64,000 bases of DNA from an uncultured Collinsella sp. (GTDB taxonomy: Bacteria > Actinomycetota > Coriobacteriia > Coriobacteriales > Coriobacteriaceae): positions 1-64,000 of the forward strand of contig CABUXL010000007.1 of NCBI GenBank assembly GCA_902495525.1, in the 5' to 3' direction. The first letter of the stretch is position 1. Every line of letters starts with the position of its first letter. This document shows, one piece after another, positions 8,008-16,725 of this stretch. Below the pieces are notes generated by a model. That model ran no database searches, was not told the origin of the DNA, and worked only from the letters and a program-made list of their open reading frames with translations. The translations under genes and the position numbers were made by a program.

Positions 8008-9503
8008 GAGCTTCTCCTTTGGACCGTAGCGTTGGAGGCGAGCGGGATGGACACCGTAAGCGTGAAGGGCGGGGCGGTGCGGACTTCCAGGCTGCCGCCC
8101 AGATTCTGTGCGACATGCCTCATACCTGGGATACCCGTTCCCTCGCGATACGATACGGGTGCAGGCGCGCCGTCGTTAGAAACGGCCATCCGCGCAACAG
8201 CGCCGTCTTCCGACGTCTCCTGCCGCAGGCGCACATGGACCTGATGGGCCTGTGCATGCTTGGTGGCATTGGTCGAGGCTTCGCGGATAATCTGCAGAAA
8301 GGCTGCGGCGACACGCGCGTCGCTTGGCAGCTCGCCCTCCACATCGATCTGCACGCTCACCAGGCCAAAGGCATGGACGATATCGCCCAGTTGTTCTGCC
8401 GGTTCGGCGTCGCCCCCGCTGCGCAGATCGGCAGCGATTGAGCGCAGCAGCGGGTCAATCTGCTCGAGCGACTCGTCGTCCAGGCGCCCCTCCTCCAGAT
8501 AACGATGGAGGATGGACAGGCGCTGCCCGATCACGTCGTGCACGCGAGCGCGCATACGCAGATAGGCCGCATTGTCAGCAACTTTTTTGACTTCTTCGAT
8601 CTGGGCTTGGAGCTCTTGGCCCGCAAGCTCAAGCAGGTGGTTGGCTTGCGCCAGGCGATCATGAGCATGCGCATACTCTGTTACATCCAGGCCGATAATG
8701 CGCTCAAAGAGGCGGCCCGAAACCATAACGTCATCGTGCACAAACAAGCGAATCTCGGCGGGAGAAACCTCGACCACCGCCCGCGCCTCACCAAAGCGGT
8801 CCAGATTAATCCGCACACGGTTCTGGCTGCTTTCGGGCATTTGCATGCTGAGTTTGCGCAGGTCGTTCCATGTGCCGCTCATATCGCCTAGGTCGGTGGG
8901 CATATGAAGCTCCACCAGGTTTTTGCGCATGCAGCGGTTCATGAGCAGCGGACGGCCCCTCGGGTCTAGATACAGGATGCCCACGGGAATCACGTTGATG
9001 GTCTCGATCGTCGAGAACATGGTGATATCCTCCTGGCGGTTACGGACGTCCATCAAGAGCGCCGCGATGGAACGGAACAGGAAGAACGCTCCCTCTGCGA
9101 TAAGGACAACGGTCCACGCCGAGCCCATGGCAAAAACCACCGGTGGTGTAACGGCGACAACAAGCGACAGCTCGGCCAGCATGACGGGGCGACGATAGCG
9201 CACCATAAGCACCACGCCGTAGGCAAAGATCACGGCATTGAGCCACAGCGCTCCGCCCATTGCCCTGGCGCAAACGTCAAGCGGCGCCACCAGATATGAG
9301 CCAGACGACGCGAACAAGATGAGCGCCGAAATAACTAGGTGAAGCACAAGGCTCGCCTCGTAGGCACAAATCACTTTACGGTTATAGGACGAGCGGCGCG
9401 ATGCGATGAGCGGGACGTGGATCGTCTGCAGACACGCAGCCAGGGCAAAGACAACATCGAGCGCAACGATTTGGGGAAGAATGAGCGAAATCTGCATCGT
9501 CAC
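8004..9503 (-). CDS. Membrane sensor histidine kinase (HisKA_3 type)
   Basis: The 499-residue protein has six or so hydrophobic segments in residues 5-155, then a PAS-like region (about 165-275), a coiled-coil (about 280-312), the H-box RARVHDVIGQRLS with phospho-acceptor H322, and an HATPase region. That region holds the N-box REASTNATKHA (407-417), NDG (443-445) and the G-box GTGIPGM (455-461). This is the architecture of NarX/DesK-like kinases that act on LuxR-type response regulators, which matches the next gene. It overlaps the downstream regulator and the upstream sensor-like gene by 4 nt each, so the three are one translational unit. The signal is unknown. Confidence 0.92.
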   Translation of the reverse strand: MTMQISLILPQIVALDVVFALAACLQTIHVPLIASRRSSYNRKVICAYEASLVLHLVISALILFASSGSYLVAPLDVCARAMGGALWLNAVIFAYGVVLMVRYRRPVMLAELSLVVAVTPPVVFAMGSAWTVVLIAEGAFFLFRSIAALLMDVRNRQEDITMFSTIETINVIPVGILYLDPRGRPLLMNRCMRKNLVELHMPTDLGDMSGTWNDLRKLSMQMPESSQNRVRINLDRFGEARAVVEVSPAEIRLFVHDDVMVSGRLFERIIGLDVTEYAHAHDRLAQANHLLELAGQELQAQIEEVKKVADNAAYLRMRARVHDVIGQRLSILHRYLEEGRLDDESLEQIDPLLRSIAADLRSGGDAEPAEQLGDIVHAFGLVSVQIDVEGELPSDARVAAAFLQIIREASTNATKHAQAHQVHVRLRQETSEDGAVARMAVSNDGAPAPVSYREGTGIPGMRHVAQNLGGSLEVRTAPPFTLTVSIPLASNATVQRRSS

Positions 9504-11299
9504 TCACCCGCCCTCGGCATCAAGACGATCATGCGCAGCTGGCCGGGCTCGCCCTCAAGGCGGTATGCCACGTTGCGCCCTTGCAGAGCGCTTTCGAGCT
9601 CTTGCGCAGCGGGCGTCTGCGAAAGATCTGCATCATCGTTGGAAAAAAGCGTGGCGCGCAGCTCGACACTGCATCGGTCATGGTCGCCCAAGTGATACAT
9701 AAGCGCCGGATGGTCGGTGGTGTAGGCAAAAAACGCAAAGTCATACACGCAGTCGTACAGGGCGCTTACCGTACTGGCGTGCAACGGGAGCCGTATGGCG
9801 ATAATCGAGGCGCAATCGATATCGATGGTGCGCAGGTCGCTTGCGAGCTCGTTGGCGATGAGCTGAATGCGGTCGCGATCAAAACCGCTCTCCCCGTGCT
9901 GCGCCAACGTGAGCGATCCCTTGCGCTTGCAATAGGCGACAAGCATCTTGGCGCGCTGCAACATACGGTAACGCTCGTGTGAAGGCGTTTCGTCGGTCAA
10001 CGGCGGCAGCGAGCTCAGCAGGTCGTACATCCCTTTGAGCGCGCGGGCAAGCGCCTGGTCCACGTCTTGGACCAGCAAGGTCTCGGCCTCTTGATCTGCC
10101 AGGTGCGTCTTAAGGTCGTAGTCGGCGGCGAGCAGCTCGTTTTGACGCTGCAGCTCCATGCGACGATGTGCCAGTTCACGGTTAAGCTCGTTGAGCTCCG
10201 ACACGTCTTGGGCAAGCAGGGCCGATCCGCCCAGCAGTGGAAAGGCACGGTACATCACATCGGGATCGGACGCCACGGCAAAGGCATGGGCGCGGCCGTG
10301 CTCCTGGGTCCGCAACTCCTCGCGCACGCCTACCGGCGTTGGCTTTGACACCGGCGTGGCATAGACCTCCTGCAGGTCGCGCGTTAGAACTTTGAGGTCA
10401 AGCGGCAAGGTGTCGAAGATGCCGGCGATGTCGTGATACGACGGAACGACACCGCAATCGAGACAGATTTCCATCGCCACCACGCACAGGACGCAATAGA
10501 CGAGCGAGAAGTTGAGCCTCCATGCCCAGGGCACGCGCAGAGCATATGAGATGGCAAAGAAAGCGCCGCCCAGCAGCACGAGCGCCGCCGTGCCCGAGAA
10601 ACGTTGGATGCGAAAGGACGAGGACCGACCAACCAGGATAAAAAAGGCCACGAAGTCAAAGGCCGTCCACACTAAGACGGCGAAATAACCCCAGCCGTAC
10701 GTGTAATCGTTGCTCCAGGTGTCGCTTGTACGGTCAAAGCGGAAGACCTGCTGGTGAAAATCGTTGGTGAGCACAAATCCGATAAGCAGGATAGCCACAA
10801 TCCACAGCGCAGCGCAGTAGCGGCGACCCAGGCGGTGTTGCTCCAGGCCCGCAAGGCGCAGACCACACAACTGGTAGAGCAGTGGAATGAGCGTCATGGG
10901 CACGTAGTACAGGTACCACAGCACGGTGGCATAGAACGGCGTGAACGACTTGTACTTGAGAATGACTTCGATCATCCACAGGGCGCAGATGGTGGCGATG
11001 GCAACAAGGCGGCGGCGCAACACATAGTCCAAACAGCGCAGATAGACCGATACGCCCCAAATTGAAAATACTATTGCGGCGACAAGCAGCGGGAGAGAGC
11101 TCGAATGGACGAGCGCATCCACGACCTCTTCGGACACCTCGCTATGGGCGGGCACGGCGTTGGAAAGTTTGGGGTCGAAGGCGAACAGCGACGGCAAGAC
11201 CACCAAAAGCATGAGGAACAGCGCGGTGATGACACCGGCGATAGCAAAGACGCGGTGGCGGTACACCTGATGTGTTATGCCAACAAGGAATCGCGGCAT
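9500..11299 (-). CDS. 7TM sensor-like protein with a degenerate kinase-like C-terminus
   Basis: From the chosen ATG (MPRFLVGITHQ) the protein is about 599 residues. An upstream ATG at 11383 has no ribosome site, and the chosen one has a weak AGGCTC. About eight hydrophobic segments occupy the first 300 residues, resembling the histidine-kinase N-terminal 7TM class. A charged coiled-coil (QNELLAADYDLKTHLADQEAE) and a 170-residue C-terminal domain follow. I see neither an H-box nor N or G boxes, although the last part, with CSVELRATLFSNDD, resembles the ATPase fold region. It may be a receptor or co-sensor for the authentic kinase, whose start it overlaps (ATGA). Function is inferred from context. 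Confidence 0.75.
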   Translation of the reverse strand: MPRFLVGITHQVYRHRVFAIAGVITALFLMLLVVLPSLFAFDPKLSNAVPAHSEVSEEVVDALVHSSSLPLLVAAIVFSIWGVSVYLRCLDYVLRRRLVAIATICALWMIEVILKYKSFTPFYATVLWYLYYVPMTLIPLLYQLCGLRLAGLEQHRLGRRYCAALWIVAILLIGFVLTNDFHQQVFRFDRTSDTWSNDYTYGWGYFAVLVWTAFDFVAFFILVGRSSSFRIQRFSGTAALVLLGGAFFAISYALRVPWAWRLNFSLVYCVLCVVAMEICLDCGVVPSYHDIAGIFDTLPLDLKVLTRDLQEVYATPVSKPTPVGVREELRTQEHGRAHAFAVASDPDVMYRAFPLLGGSALLAQDVSELNELNRELAHRRMELQRQNELLAADYDLKTHLADQEAETLLVQDVDQALARALKGMYDLLSSLPPLTDETPSHERYRMLQRAKMLVAYCKRKGSLTLAQHGESGFDRDRIQLIANELASDLRTIDIDCASIIAIRLPLHASTVSALYDCVYDFAFFAYTTDHPALMYHLGDHDRCSVELRATLFSNDDADLSQTPAAQELESALQGRNVAYRLEGEPGQLRMIVLMPRAGE

Positions 11300-11450
11300 G
11301 GCGAAGAGCCTGCCGCCCCTGGGATCCGCCACGGGAGCGGATCGGGCGGCCGCGTGGCCGATATGTCGCTCGCGGGTACCCATAGTGCTTTTAGTGTACC
11401 GACAGATGGGTCGAAAAAGCGGGCCGCATGTCCCAAAATTCGCAGACGGC

Positions 11451-11486
11451 AAGGCGCCCGGCGAGCACATACTCGCCGGGCGCCTT
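11451..11486 (-). terminator. Terminator-like hairpin after the GH1 gene
   Basis: Perfect 15-bp arms (AAGGCGCCCGGCGAG and complement) enclose the loop CACATA. It lies 30 nt past the stop of the minus-strand GH1 gene. The T tail is weak on both strands. Confidence 0.55.
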
Positions 11487-11515
11487 GGTTAGGAGGCTAC
11501 GGTTATCGGGAAAGC

Positions 11516-12946
11516 CTAGGCCAAATCTTCGCCGTTGGTGGCGATAACCTTCTTGTACCAGTCGAAGCTCTTCTTCTTGGAACGCTTGAGGGTGCCGTTG
11601 CCCGCATCATCGCGGTCGACATAGATAAAGCCGTAGCGCTTGGACATCTCGCCTGTGCCGGCAGACACCAGGTCGATCGAGCCCCAGGTGGTGTAGCCCA
11701 GCAGGTCAACGCCGTCCTCGGTCACCGCATCACGCATCGCGGCGATATGCTGGCGCAGGTAGTCGATGCGGTAGTCGTCGTTGATGGAGCCGTCCTCCTC
11801 GACAACATCCTTGGCGCCCAGGCCGTTCTCGACCACAAACAGCGGCTTCTGATAACGGTCGTACAGGTCGTTAAGGGTGATGCGGAAGCCCAGCGGATCG
11901 ATGGCCCAGCCCCACTGGCTCTCCTGCAGGTAGGGGTTCTTGGCGCCGGCGAAGGCGTTGCCCTGGGTGCGCTCGACATCGGGGTTATCGGCACCGGCGG
12001 AGCAACGGGTGCTGTAATAGCTAAAGCTGATGAAGTCGACGGTGTGGGCGGCCAGGATTTCGCGGTCCTCGTCCGTCATGCCCACATCGATGCCCAGGCG
12101 CTCGAGCTTCTTGACGGCATAGGCCGGGTAGTAGCCGCGGCTCTGGACGTCGACGAAGAAGTAGTTGTCCTGGTTATCGAGCTGCGCCTGGCGCACATCG
12201 CCCGGACGGCAGCTGTAGGGGTAGTAGCTACCTGCGGCGAGCATGCAGCCGATCTTGACCTCAGGGTCGATCTCGTGAGCGATCTTGGTTGCCCAAGCGC
12301 TGGCGACGAGCTCGTTGTGGGCGGCCAGGTACTCGACAGCCTCCTTGTTCTCTCCCTCCTCAAAGACCAGACCGGCACCCATAAACGGCAGGTGCAGAAT
12401 CATATTGATCTCGTTGAAGGTAAGCCAGTACTTCACCAGGCCCTTGTAGCGGGTGAAGATCGTGATCGCGAGGTTCTTGTAGAAGTCGATGAGCTTGCGG
12501 TTGCGCCAGCCGCCATACTCCTTGATGAGGTGAATCGGGCAGTCGAAGTGCGTGATGGTCACGAGCGGCTCGATGCCGTGCGCCTGACACTCGCGGAACA
12601 CGTCCTCGTAGAAGGCCAGGCCAGCCTCATTGGGCTCGGTCTCGTCGCCGTTGGGGAAGATGCGGGTCCACGCCAGGCTCATGCGGAAGGTCTTAAAGCC
12701 CATCTCGGCAAAGAGGGCGATGTCCTCCTTGTAGTGGTGGTAGAAATCGATGCCGGTCTGCGCGGGGTAGTAATAGCCGTCCTCGAAGTCGAGCATTTTA
12801 CGCTGGCCGGAGACCACCGCATAGCGCTCGGGGCCGTGCGGAGCCACGTCCACGTTGGCAAGGCCGCGGCCGTCCACGTTGTAGGCGCCCTCGCACTGGT
12901 TAGCAGCCGTCGCGCCGCCCCACAGGAAGTCTTTACGAAAAGCCAT
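11516..12946 (-). CDS. Family 1 glycoside hydrolase (6-phospho-beta-glucosidase or beta-glucosidase)
   Basis: The 476-residue cytoplasmic enzyme has the GH1 signatures: N-terminal FLWGGATAANQCEGA, acid/base E179 in TFNEIN, and the nucleophile in VVENGLG near residue 372. Length is that of BglA-type 6-phospho-beta-glucosidases. These usually act on PTS-imported cellobiose or aryl-glucosides, but no PTS gene is in the window, so the free versus phosphorylated substrate is undecided. The start follows AAAGGATCG. The gene is apparently monocistronic, with a hairpin downstream and repeat elements in the 265-nt gap upstream. Confidence 0.93.
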   Translation of the reverse strand: MAFRKDFLWGGATAANQCEGAYNVDGRGLANVDVAPHGPERYAVVSGQRKMLDFEDGYYYPAQTGIDFYHHYKEDIALFAEMGFKTFRMSLAWTRIFPNGDETEPNEAGLAFYEDVFRECQAHGIEPLVTITHFDCPIHLIKEYGGWRNRKLIDFYKNLAITIFTRYKGLVKYWLTFNEINMILHLPFMGAGLVFEEGENKEAVEYLAAHNELVASAWATKIAHEIDPEVKIGCMLAAGSYYPYSCRPGDVRQAQLDNQDNYFFVDVQSRGYYPAYAVKKLERLGIDVGMTDEDREILAAHTVDFISFSYYSTRCSAGADNPDVERTQGNAFAGAKNPYLQESQWGWAIDPLGFRITLNDLYDRYQKPLFVVENGLGAKDVVEEDGSINDDYRIDYLRQHIAAMRDAVTEDGVDLLGYTTWGSIDLVSAGTGEMSKRYGFIYVDRDDAGNGTLKRSKKKSFDWYKKVIATNGEDLA

Positions 12947-13091
12947 GCATCGATCCTTTCATACGCTGCTTGTCGTGGTTTCAGTATCCCCGCAAATAGG
13001 GCCTCGCCCAACGACAGCGACGCAGGCCGACACTTCTTTTCGCACACGGCGGCCCGGCAGCCGCCCCCGTCTGACACTTTCTGATACCGCC

Positions 13092-13139
13092 GCCCCAAAC
13101 CGCCACAAAGGGGACAGGCACCTTTGTGGCGGCTTGGGC
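13092..13139. repeat. GGGGAC-type hairpin with CGCCACAAAG arms
   Basis: CGCCACAAAGG and CCTTTGTGGCG, with imperfect extension to about 19 bp, surround a loop containing GGGACAGGCA. It shares the GGGGAC loop motif with the short hairpin family but has unrelated arms. It sits between bglA-like and DUF4867 genes. Confidence 0.65.
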
Positions 13140-13146
13140 CCGGTTT

Positions 13147-13202
13147 GTCTCGATCTGTAACAGGTAGAGACGATTTAGCCCGCTAGATGTTACAGATCGA
13201 GA
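13147..13202. repeat. CTCGATCTGTAACA foldback element, copy 1
   Basis: Arms GTCTCGATCTGTAACA and TGTTACAGATCGAGA bound a roughly 25-nt centre. Three further copies are clustered at 57208-57425. This copy ends 9 nt before the DUF4867 stop codon. Confidence 0.8.
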
Positions 13203-13211
13203 TGGAAGATT

Positions 13212-13862
13212 CTAGTCGCAGGCGATGTCGAGGTTCTTGCCGATGAGGCCTACGTAGCCGCCCTCGGCAGCCTTGGGGCTGTCGGCATGGCAGAGAACCC
13301 ACTTGTCGGCCTTCCAATAGCAGTAAGCGTCGCCGGCCGTGGGCATGTCGGCCGCGGCCTCGGGGCGCGGGCCGTTGGTGCCGGCGGGAAGCGCCACCAT
13401 CACCTGGAAGCCACCGTCGTCGACCATGCACGGCGTGTAGTGGAGCGTGGTGTTGAAAACCTCGACAACCTTGCCCGCCGGCACGCGGAACGCCTTGACG
13501 CACGCGGTGTCGAGCTTGCCGTCCTCGATCTCCCAGCGATGTGCCACGAGCAGGATAAAATCGCGGGCGCCCAGGTTAAACTCGCTGGCGCGGTGATACT
13601 CCAGGCAGTTGAGCTGCGTGTTGTGTCCGTTGCACCAGCCCAGTTGGAAGGGGCGGCCGCCAAACATGAGAAAGCCCAGTTTATCGGCATCCTTGACGCC
13701 CTCGAGCTCCGGCGCGCTTGCTACGTACTTACTGCCCTCGGGGATGGGCGTGGCAGAAAGCGCCTCGAGCACGGGCGACGTGAGCTCGGACGGAACGCCA
13801 TCCCAAACGTTGCCATAGGATTTGAACTCGGGATCGTTGACAGAGTAGATATGCATGTTCAC
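13212..13862 (-). CDS. DUF4867 family protein
   Basis: The 216-residue protein begins MNMHIYSVNDPEFKSYG, typical of the DUF4867 family, and keeps the cupin-like segments LGWCNGHNTQLNCLEYHRASE and the VAHRWEI region with several His, Glu and Cys residues that could bind a metal. Homologues are often found beside carbohydrate catabolic genes, which fits the neighbouring glucosidase, nucleoside hydrolase and ribokinase. The activity is unknown. A role as a sugar or uronate isomerase-like cupin is only speculation. GAACAGGAGTGAAC gives a good ribosome site. An inverted repeat at 13866 lies immediately upstream. Confidence 0.8.
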   Translation of the reverse strand: MNMHIYSVNDPEFKSYGNVWDGVPSELTSPVLEALSATPIPEGSKYVASAPELEGVKDADKLGFLMFGGRPFQLGWCNGHNTQLNCLEYHRASEFNLGARDFILLVAHRWEIEDGKLDTACVKAFRVPAGKVVEVFNTTLHYTPCMVDDGGFQVMVALPAGTNGPRPEAAADMPTAGDAYCYWKADKWVLCHADSPKAAEGGYVGLIGKNLDIACD

Positions 13863-13865
13863 TCC

Positions 13866-13891
13866 TGTTCGTAAATGTGACTATACGAACA
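13866..13891. promoter_or_regulatory. Candidate operator upstream of the DUF4867 gene
   Basis: Perfect 8-bp inverted repeat TGTTCGTA-N10-TACGAACA. On the minus strand it covers TATAGT, a possible -10 element. A second palindromic patch, ATTCTAGAAC, follows at once. It sits 4 nt before the start codon, overlapping the ribosome site region, so a bound repressor could block initiation. The regulator is not identified. Confidence 0.4.
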
Positions 13892-13939
13892 TTCTAGAAC
13901 ATACATGAGCGATTTTGAACGCTTGTCCCGACCAATCAA

Positions 13940-13965
13940 CAAAAAGGCGCCCAATGCGCGCGTTT
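13940..13965 (-). terminator. Terminator after luxS
   Basis: On the minus strand an AAAACGCGC arm pairs with GGCGCCTTTTT, one mismatch, followed by a T-rich run (TTTTTGTTGATT), 15 nt past the luxS stop. Confidence 0.6.
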
Positions 13966-13980
13966 TGGACGACAAAGCCC

Positions 13981-14469
13981 TTACGCCTGCTGATAGTGCA
14001 GATGCTTCTCGTCGATATCGGCCAGGTCGCGGTCGAGGTAACGGCGCGCGAGCCAGTTTGCCATGGGGAGGTTCTGGTCCAGGTAGTTGCCGCACTCCTC
14101 GGGAGCGGCACCGGGGACATCGCCCTCAAAGTCGGCGACAAACTCGAACAGCTCACGCACGAGCGGCAGGATCTCCTCGCTCGTCACCTCGCCAAACACA
14201 ACGAGGTAAAAGCCCGTGCGGCAGCCCATGGGGCCAAAGTAGACAATGCGGCTCGACCACTCGGCATGATTGCGAAGGAACGTCGCGCCCAGGTGCTCGA
14301 TGGTGTGGCACTCGGCCGTGTTCATGACCGGCTCCTTGTTGGGCGTGGTCAGGCGCAGGTCAAACGTGGTGACGGCGGCACCGGTCGCCGGATCGCGGTC
14401 GATGCGGCTCACATACACGCCGGGCTCAAGCAGCAGATGATCAACGGAAAAGCTGGCGATGCGCTCCAT
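13981..14469 (-). CDS. luxS: S-ribosylhomocysteine lyase
   Basis: The 162-residue enzyme cleaves S-ribosylhomocysteine to homocysteine and DPD, the precursor of autoinducer-2, in methyl-cycle detoxification. The metal site HTIEH is at residues 55-59, catalytic Cys83 is in GPMGCRTGFYLV, and the third metal ligand Cys126 is in PEECGNY. Length matches the family. GAGAGGATC precedes the ATG. It is bounded by terminators on both sides, so it is a single-gene unit. The partner nucleosidase Pfs is not in the window; the nucleoside hydrolase upstream belongs to another family. Confidence 0.97.
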   Translation of the reverse strand: MERIASFSVDHLLLEPGVYVSRIDRDPATGAAVTTFDLRLTTPNKEPVMNTAECHTIEHLGATFLRNHAEWSSRIVYFGPMGCRTGFYLVVFGEVTSEEILPLVRELFEFVADFEGDVPGAAPEECGNYLDQNLPMANWLARRYLDRDLADIDEKHLHYQQA

Positions 14470-14495
14470 GGCAGATCCTCTCGATAGTCAAATTG

Positions 14496-14560
14496 GGACG
14501 GGGCTCTTTTAGCTGGTTCGAATGGTCGCACCAATCATACCAGTCAAAAAAGCCCCGTCC
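14496..14560 (-). terminator. Compound terminator hairpin after the nucleoside hydrolase gene
   Basis: Outer arms GGACGGGGCT and AGCCCCGTCC pair perfectly. An inner CTGGT/ACCAG stem stacks within. It lies 10 nt past the stop codon and just upstream of the luxS ribosome site, so the luxS promoter must overlap or lie between. Confidence 0.6.
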
Positions 14561-14570
14561 AAAAGACAAC

Positions 14571-15545
14571 TTAGCCAAGGACACGGGCCATACGCGTCTT
14601 GAACTCGGACAGGAAGCGCGGAGCATCCACGGTCAGTGCCACAAGCGCGCTCTTGTCCGGATCGGACAGGCGGCGCTCATCGCAGATGGTGCGACCGCGG
14701 TACTCGCCCAGCAGATCAACACGCAGGTTGCAGCCGAGCGCACCTACGAGCGTGGGGTCGATCGCCACGGCAACGACCAGCGGATCGTGCAGCGCACAAC
14801 CACCCAGGTAGGGTGCGTTCATCTCGTACGAGCCAATGTAGTGCTCGACCATGCTCGCAAATGCGCATCCCGCCATGGTGCCCGAGCCCGTCCAGCCGGC
14901 AATGTCGCGGCGTGTGAGTACCACGCGATGCGTCACGTCCAGACCCACCATGGTGAGCTTACGGCCCGAGCGCAGCACCGCGTCGGCTGCCTCGGGGTCG
15001 CTCGCCATGTTGGCCTCGGCGCCCGCGCTCACGTTACCGGGCACGGTAAGGGCGCCGCCCATCACGACCACGCGGCCGATGGACATCATCGCCGCCGCAT
15101 CGCGCTCCAGGGCGAGCGCCAGGTTGGAGAGCGGGCCAGTCGCTACGTAGACCAGATCGGGACCATAGGTGCGCGCGGCATCGATCAGATAATCGACCGC
15201 AGCGTTGCCGTCGGCCGAGGTCGCCCCCACCGGCTCGTAGGGCGACGCGGGCACGCTCGCGCCGCCGATGCCGTTCTTGCCGTGAATGAGCGCGGTGGAC
15301 GCCGGCGGCGTATAGGGCTCAGTCGCCTGCAGAGGACGGTCGGCACCCAGGTACACCGGAACCTCGGGGCGACCCAGCAGATCGAGCACCGCCAGGCAAT
15401 TGTGCGCCGATTGCTCGACGCGCACGTTGCCAAAGCACGTGGTGATGCCCACGAGCTCTACCTCGGGGCTCGCGATGGCATAGGCCAGCGCCATCGCATC
15501 GTCCACTCCCATATCCAGATCAAGGATCAGCTTCTTGATTGCCAT
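14571..15545 (-). CDS. Nucleoside hydrolase (IunH/RihC-like)
   Basis: The 324-residue enzyme hydrolyses ribonucleosides to base and ribose. The calcium-binding Asp cluster is DLDMGVDD at residues 9-16; the usual Pro after the second Asp is Met here. Other family segments are GITTCFGN, LVYVATGPLSNLALAL (metal and ribose site) and a C-terminal HDPL motif. Purine versus pyrimidine preference cannot be read. Its start is 30 nt after the ribokinase stop, so ribokinase and hydrolase form an operon that liberates ribose and then phosphorylates it. The ATG has GGAGTAG upstream. Confidence 0.92.
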   Translation of the reverse strand: MAIKKLILDLDMGVDDAMALAYAIASPEVELVGITTCFGNVRVEQSAHNCLAVLDLLGRPEVPVYLGADRPLQATEPYTPPASTALIHGKNGIGGASVPASPYEPVGATSADGNAAVDYLIDAARTYGPDLVYVATGPLSNLALALERDAAAMMSIGRVVVMGGALTVPGNVSAGAEANMASDPEAADAVLRSGRKLTMVGLDVTHRVVLTRRDIAGWTGSGTMAGCAFASMVEHYIGSYEMNAPYLGGCALHDPLVVAVAIDPTLVGALGCNLRVDLLGEYRGRTICDERRLSDPDKSALVALTVDAPRFLSEFKTRMARVLG

Positions 15546-15575
15546 TGTTCTACTCCGCTTCTCCGTCTTTATCGT

Positions 15576-16538
15576 TTAACCAAACCAATGTTCAACTTCG
15601 GCGCGCGTGGGAATCGATTGCTGAGCGCCCAGGCGCGACACCGTCACTGCCGAGGCGCGAGCACCCGCGGCCATGCACTCAAAGAGCGGCAGGCCCTCTA
15701 GGCGAGCCGCCGCCAACGCGCCGATAAACGTATCGCCGGCGGCCGTGGTATCGACTAGCGTGCTCGAAAGCGCCGGCATGCGCAGCAGCTCGCCGTCATC
15801 ACCGAGCGTAACCGAGCCGGCACCACCCAGCGTGATGACCGCAGCTCCGGCGCCCTTGTCGAGCAGCGCATTGAGCGCGGCGACGCAACTCGCATCATCC
15901 GTGGGCAGAATGCCCGTCAGCACCTGGCACTCGGTCTCGTTGGGGCAGACCAGGTCGACCGCGGACCAGGCCTCCGCAGGCACATCGCAGGCAGGCGCCG
16001 GATTAAAGACTGTATAGAACCCGAGCTCGTGAGCGCAAACAAGCGCCTCGGCCGTCGCTACAAGGTCACATTCACCCTGGGCGATAAAGACGCTTCCGGC
16101 AGCCGGGGCAATCTTGCTGGCGTCACTATCGAGTTCATCGGCCACCAGACGCCTCAGCGCGCGGGCAACGTCCTCGCCCGCAAGCGCATGGTTGGCGCCC
16201 GGCGACAGCACGATGCGGTTGTCTCCCTCGCAGCGAATGATGGTCGCCGTTCCCGTCTCCACATCATCGCGATGCACTACAAAGTCACAGTCCACGCCGG
16301 CGTCTTGGAGCCCCGCCACGAGCGACGCGCCGAACGCGTCGCGACCGACCGCGCCGATCATGTGCGTGCAAGCGCCCATACGCGCGGCAGCTACGGCCTG
16401 ATTGGCGCCCTTGCCACCGGCGTTGGTGATAAAACCGCTGCCGCCGACGGTCTCGCCCGCGCGCGGCATGCGCTCGCACGCCACCGAAAGGTCCATGTTC
16501 ATGCTGCCGAACACCGCAACGATGCTGTGATCCGCCAT
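15576..16538 (-). CDS. rbsK: Ribokinase
   Basis: The 320-residue PfkB-family kinase phosphorylates ribose at O5. NAGGKGANQAVAAARMG (residues 39-55) is the ribose-binding signature, and DTTAAGDTFIGAL carries the catalytic Asp and anion hole, with Ala in place of the usual first Gly of GAGD. I chose MADHSIVAVFG because a strong GAGGAGG lies 6 nt upstream; an in-frame start 11 codons earlier has none. It precedes the nucleoside hydrolase gene by 30 nt, so the ribose it acts on probably comes from nucleosides. No ribose ABC transporter is nearby. Confidence 0.93.
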   Translation of the reverse strand: MADHSIVAVFGSMNMDLSVACERMPRAGETVGGSGFITNAGGKGANQAVAAARMGACTHMIGAVGRDAFGASLVAGLQDAGVDCDFVVHRDDVETGTATIIRCEGDNRIVLSPGANHALAGEDVARALRRLVADELDSDASKIAPAAGSVFIAQGECDLVATAEALVCAHELGFYTVFNPAPACDVPAEAWSAVDLVCPNETECQVLTGILPTDDASCVAALNALLDKGAGAAVITLGGAGSVTLGDDGELLRMPALSSTLVDTTAAGDTFIGALAAARLEGLPLFECMAAGARASAVTVSRLGAQQSIPTRAEVEHWFG

Positions 16539-16725
16539 GGAAACCTCCTCGTCTTTAGGCTTTGTGCCCACCGCCGGCCGTCGATCGTGCGCTCTCGCAC
16601 CCCCTATAACTTTAGTTCACTTTGATGTGGACGCGTGCTTGAGCTTGCGCCAGCAGCAAGCATTCACAGGAGCAGGCAGCTACAATGAAGGCGTGCTGAT
16701 TATTCTCGTCATTGGATGATGTTTT

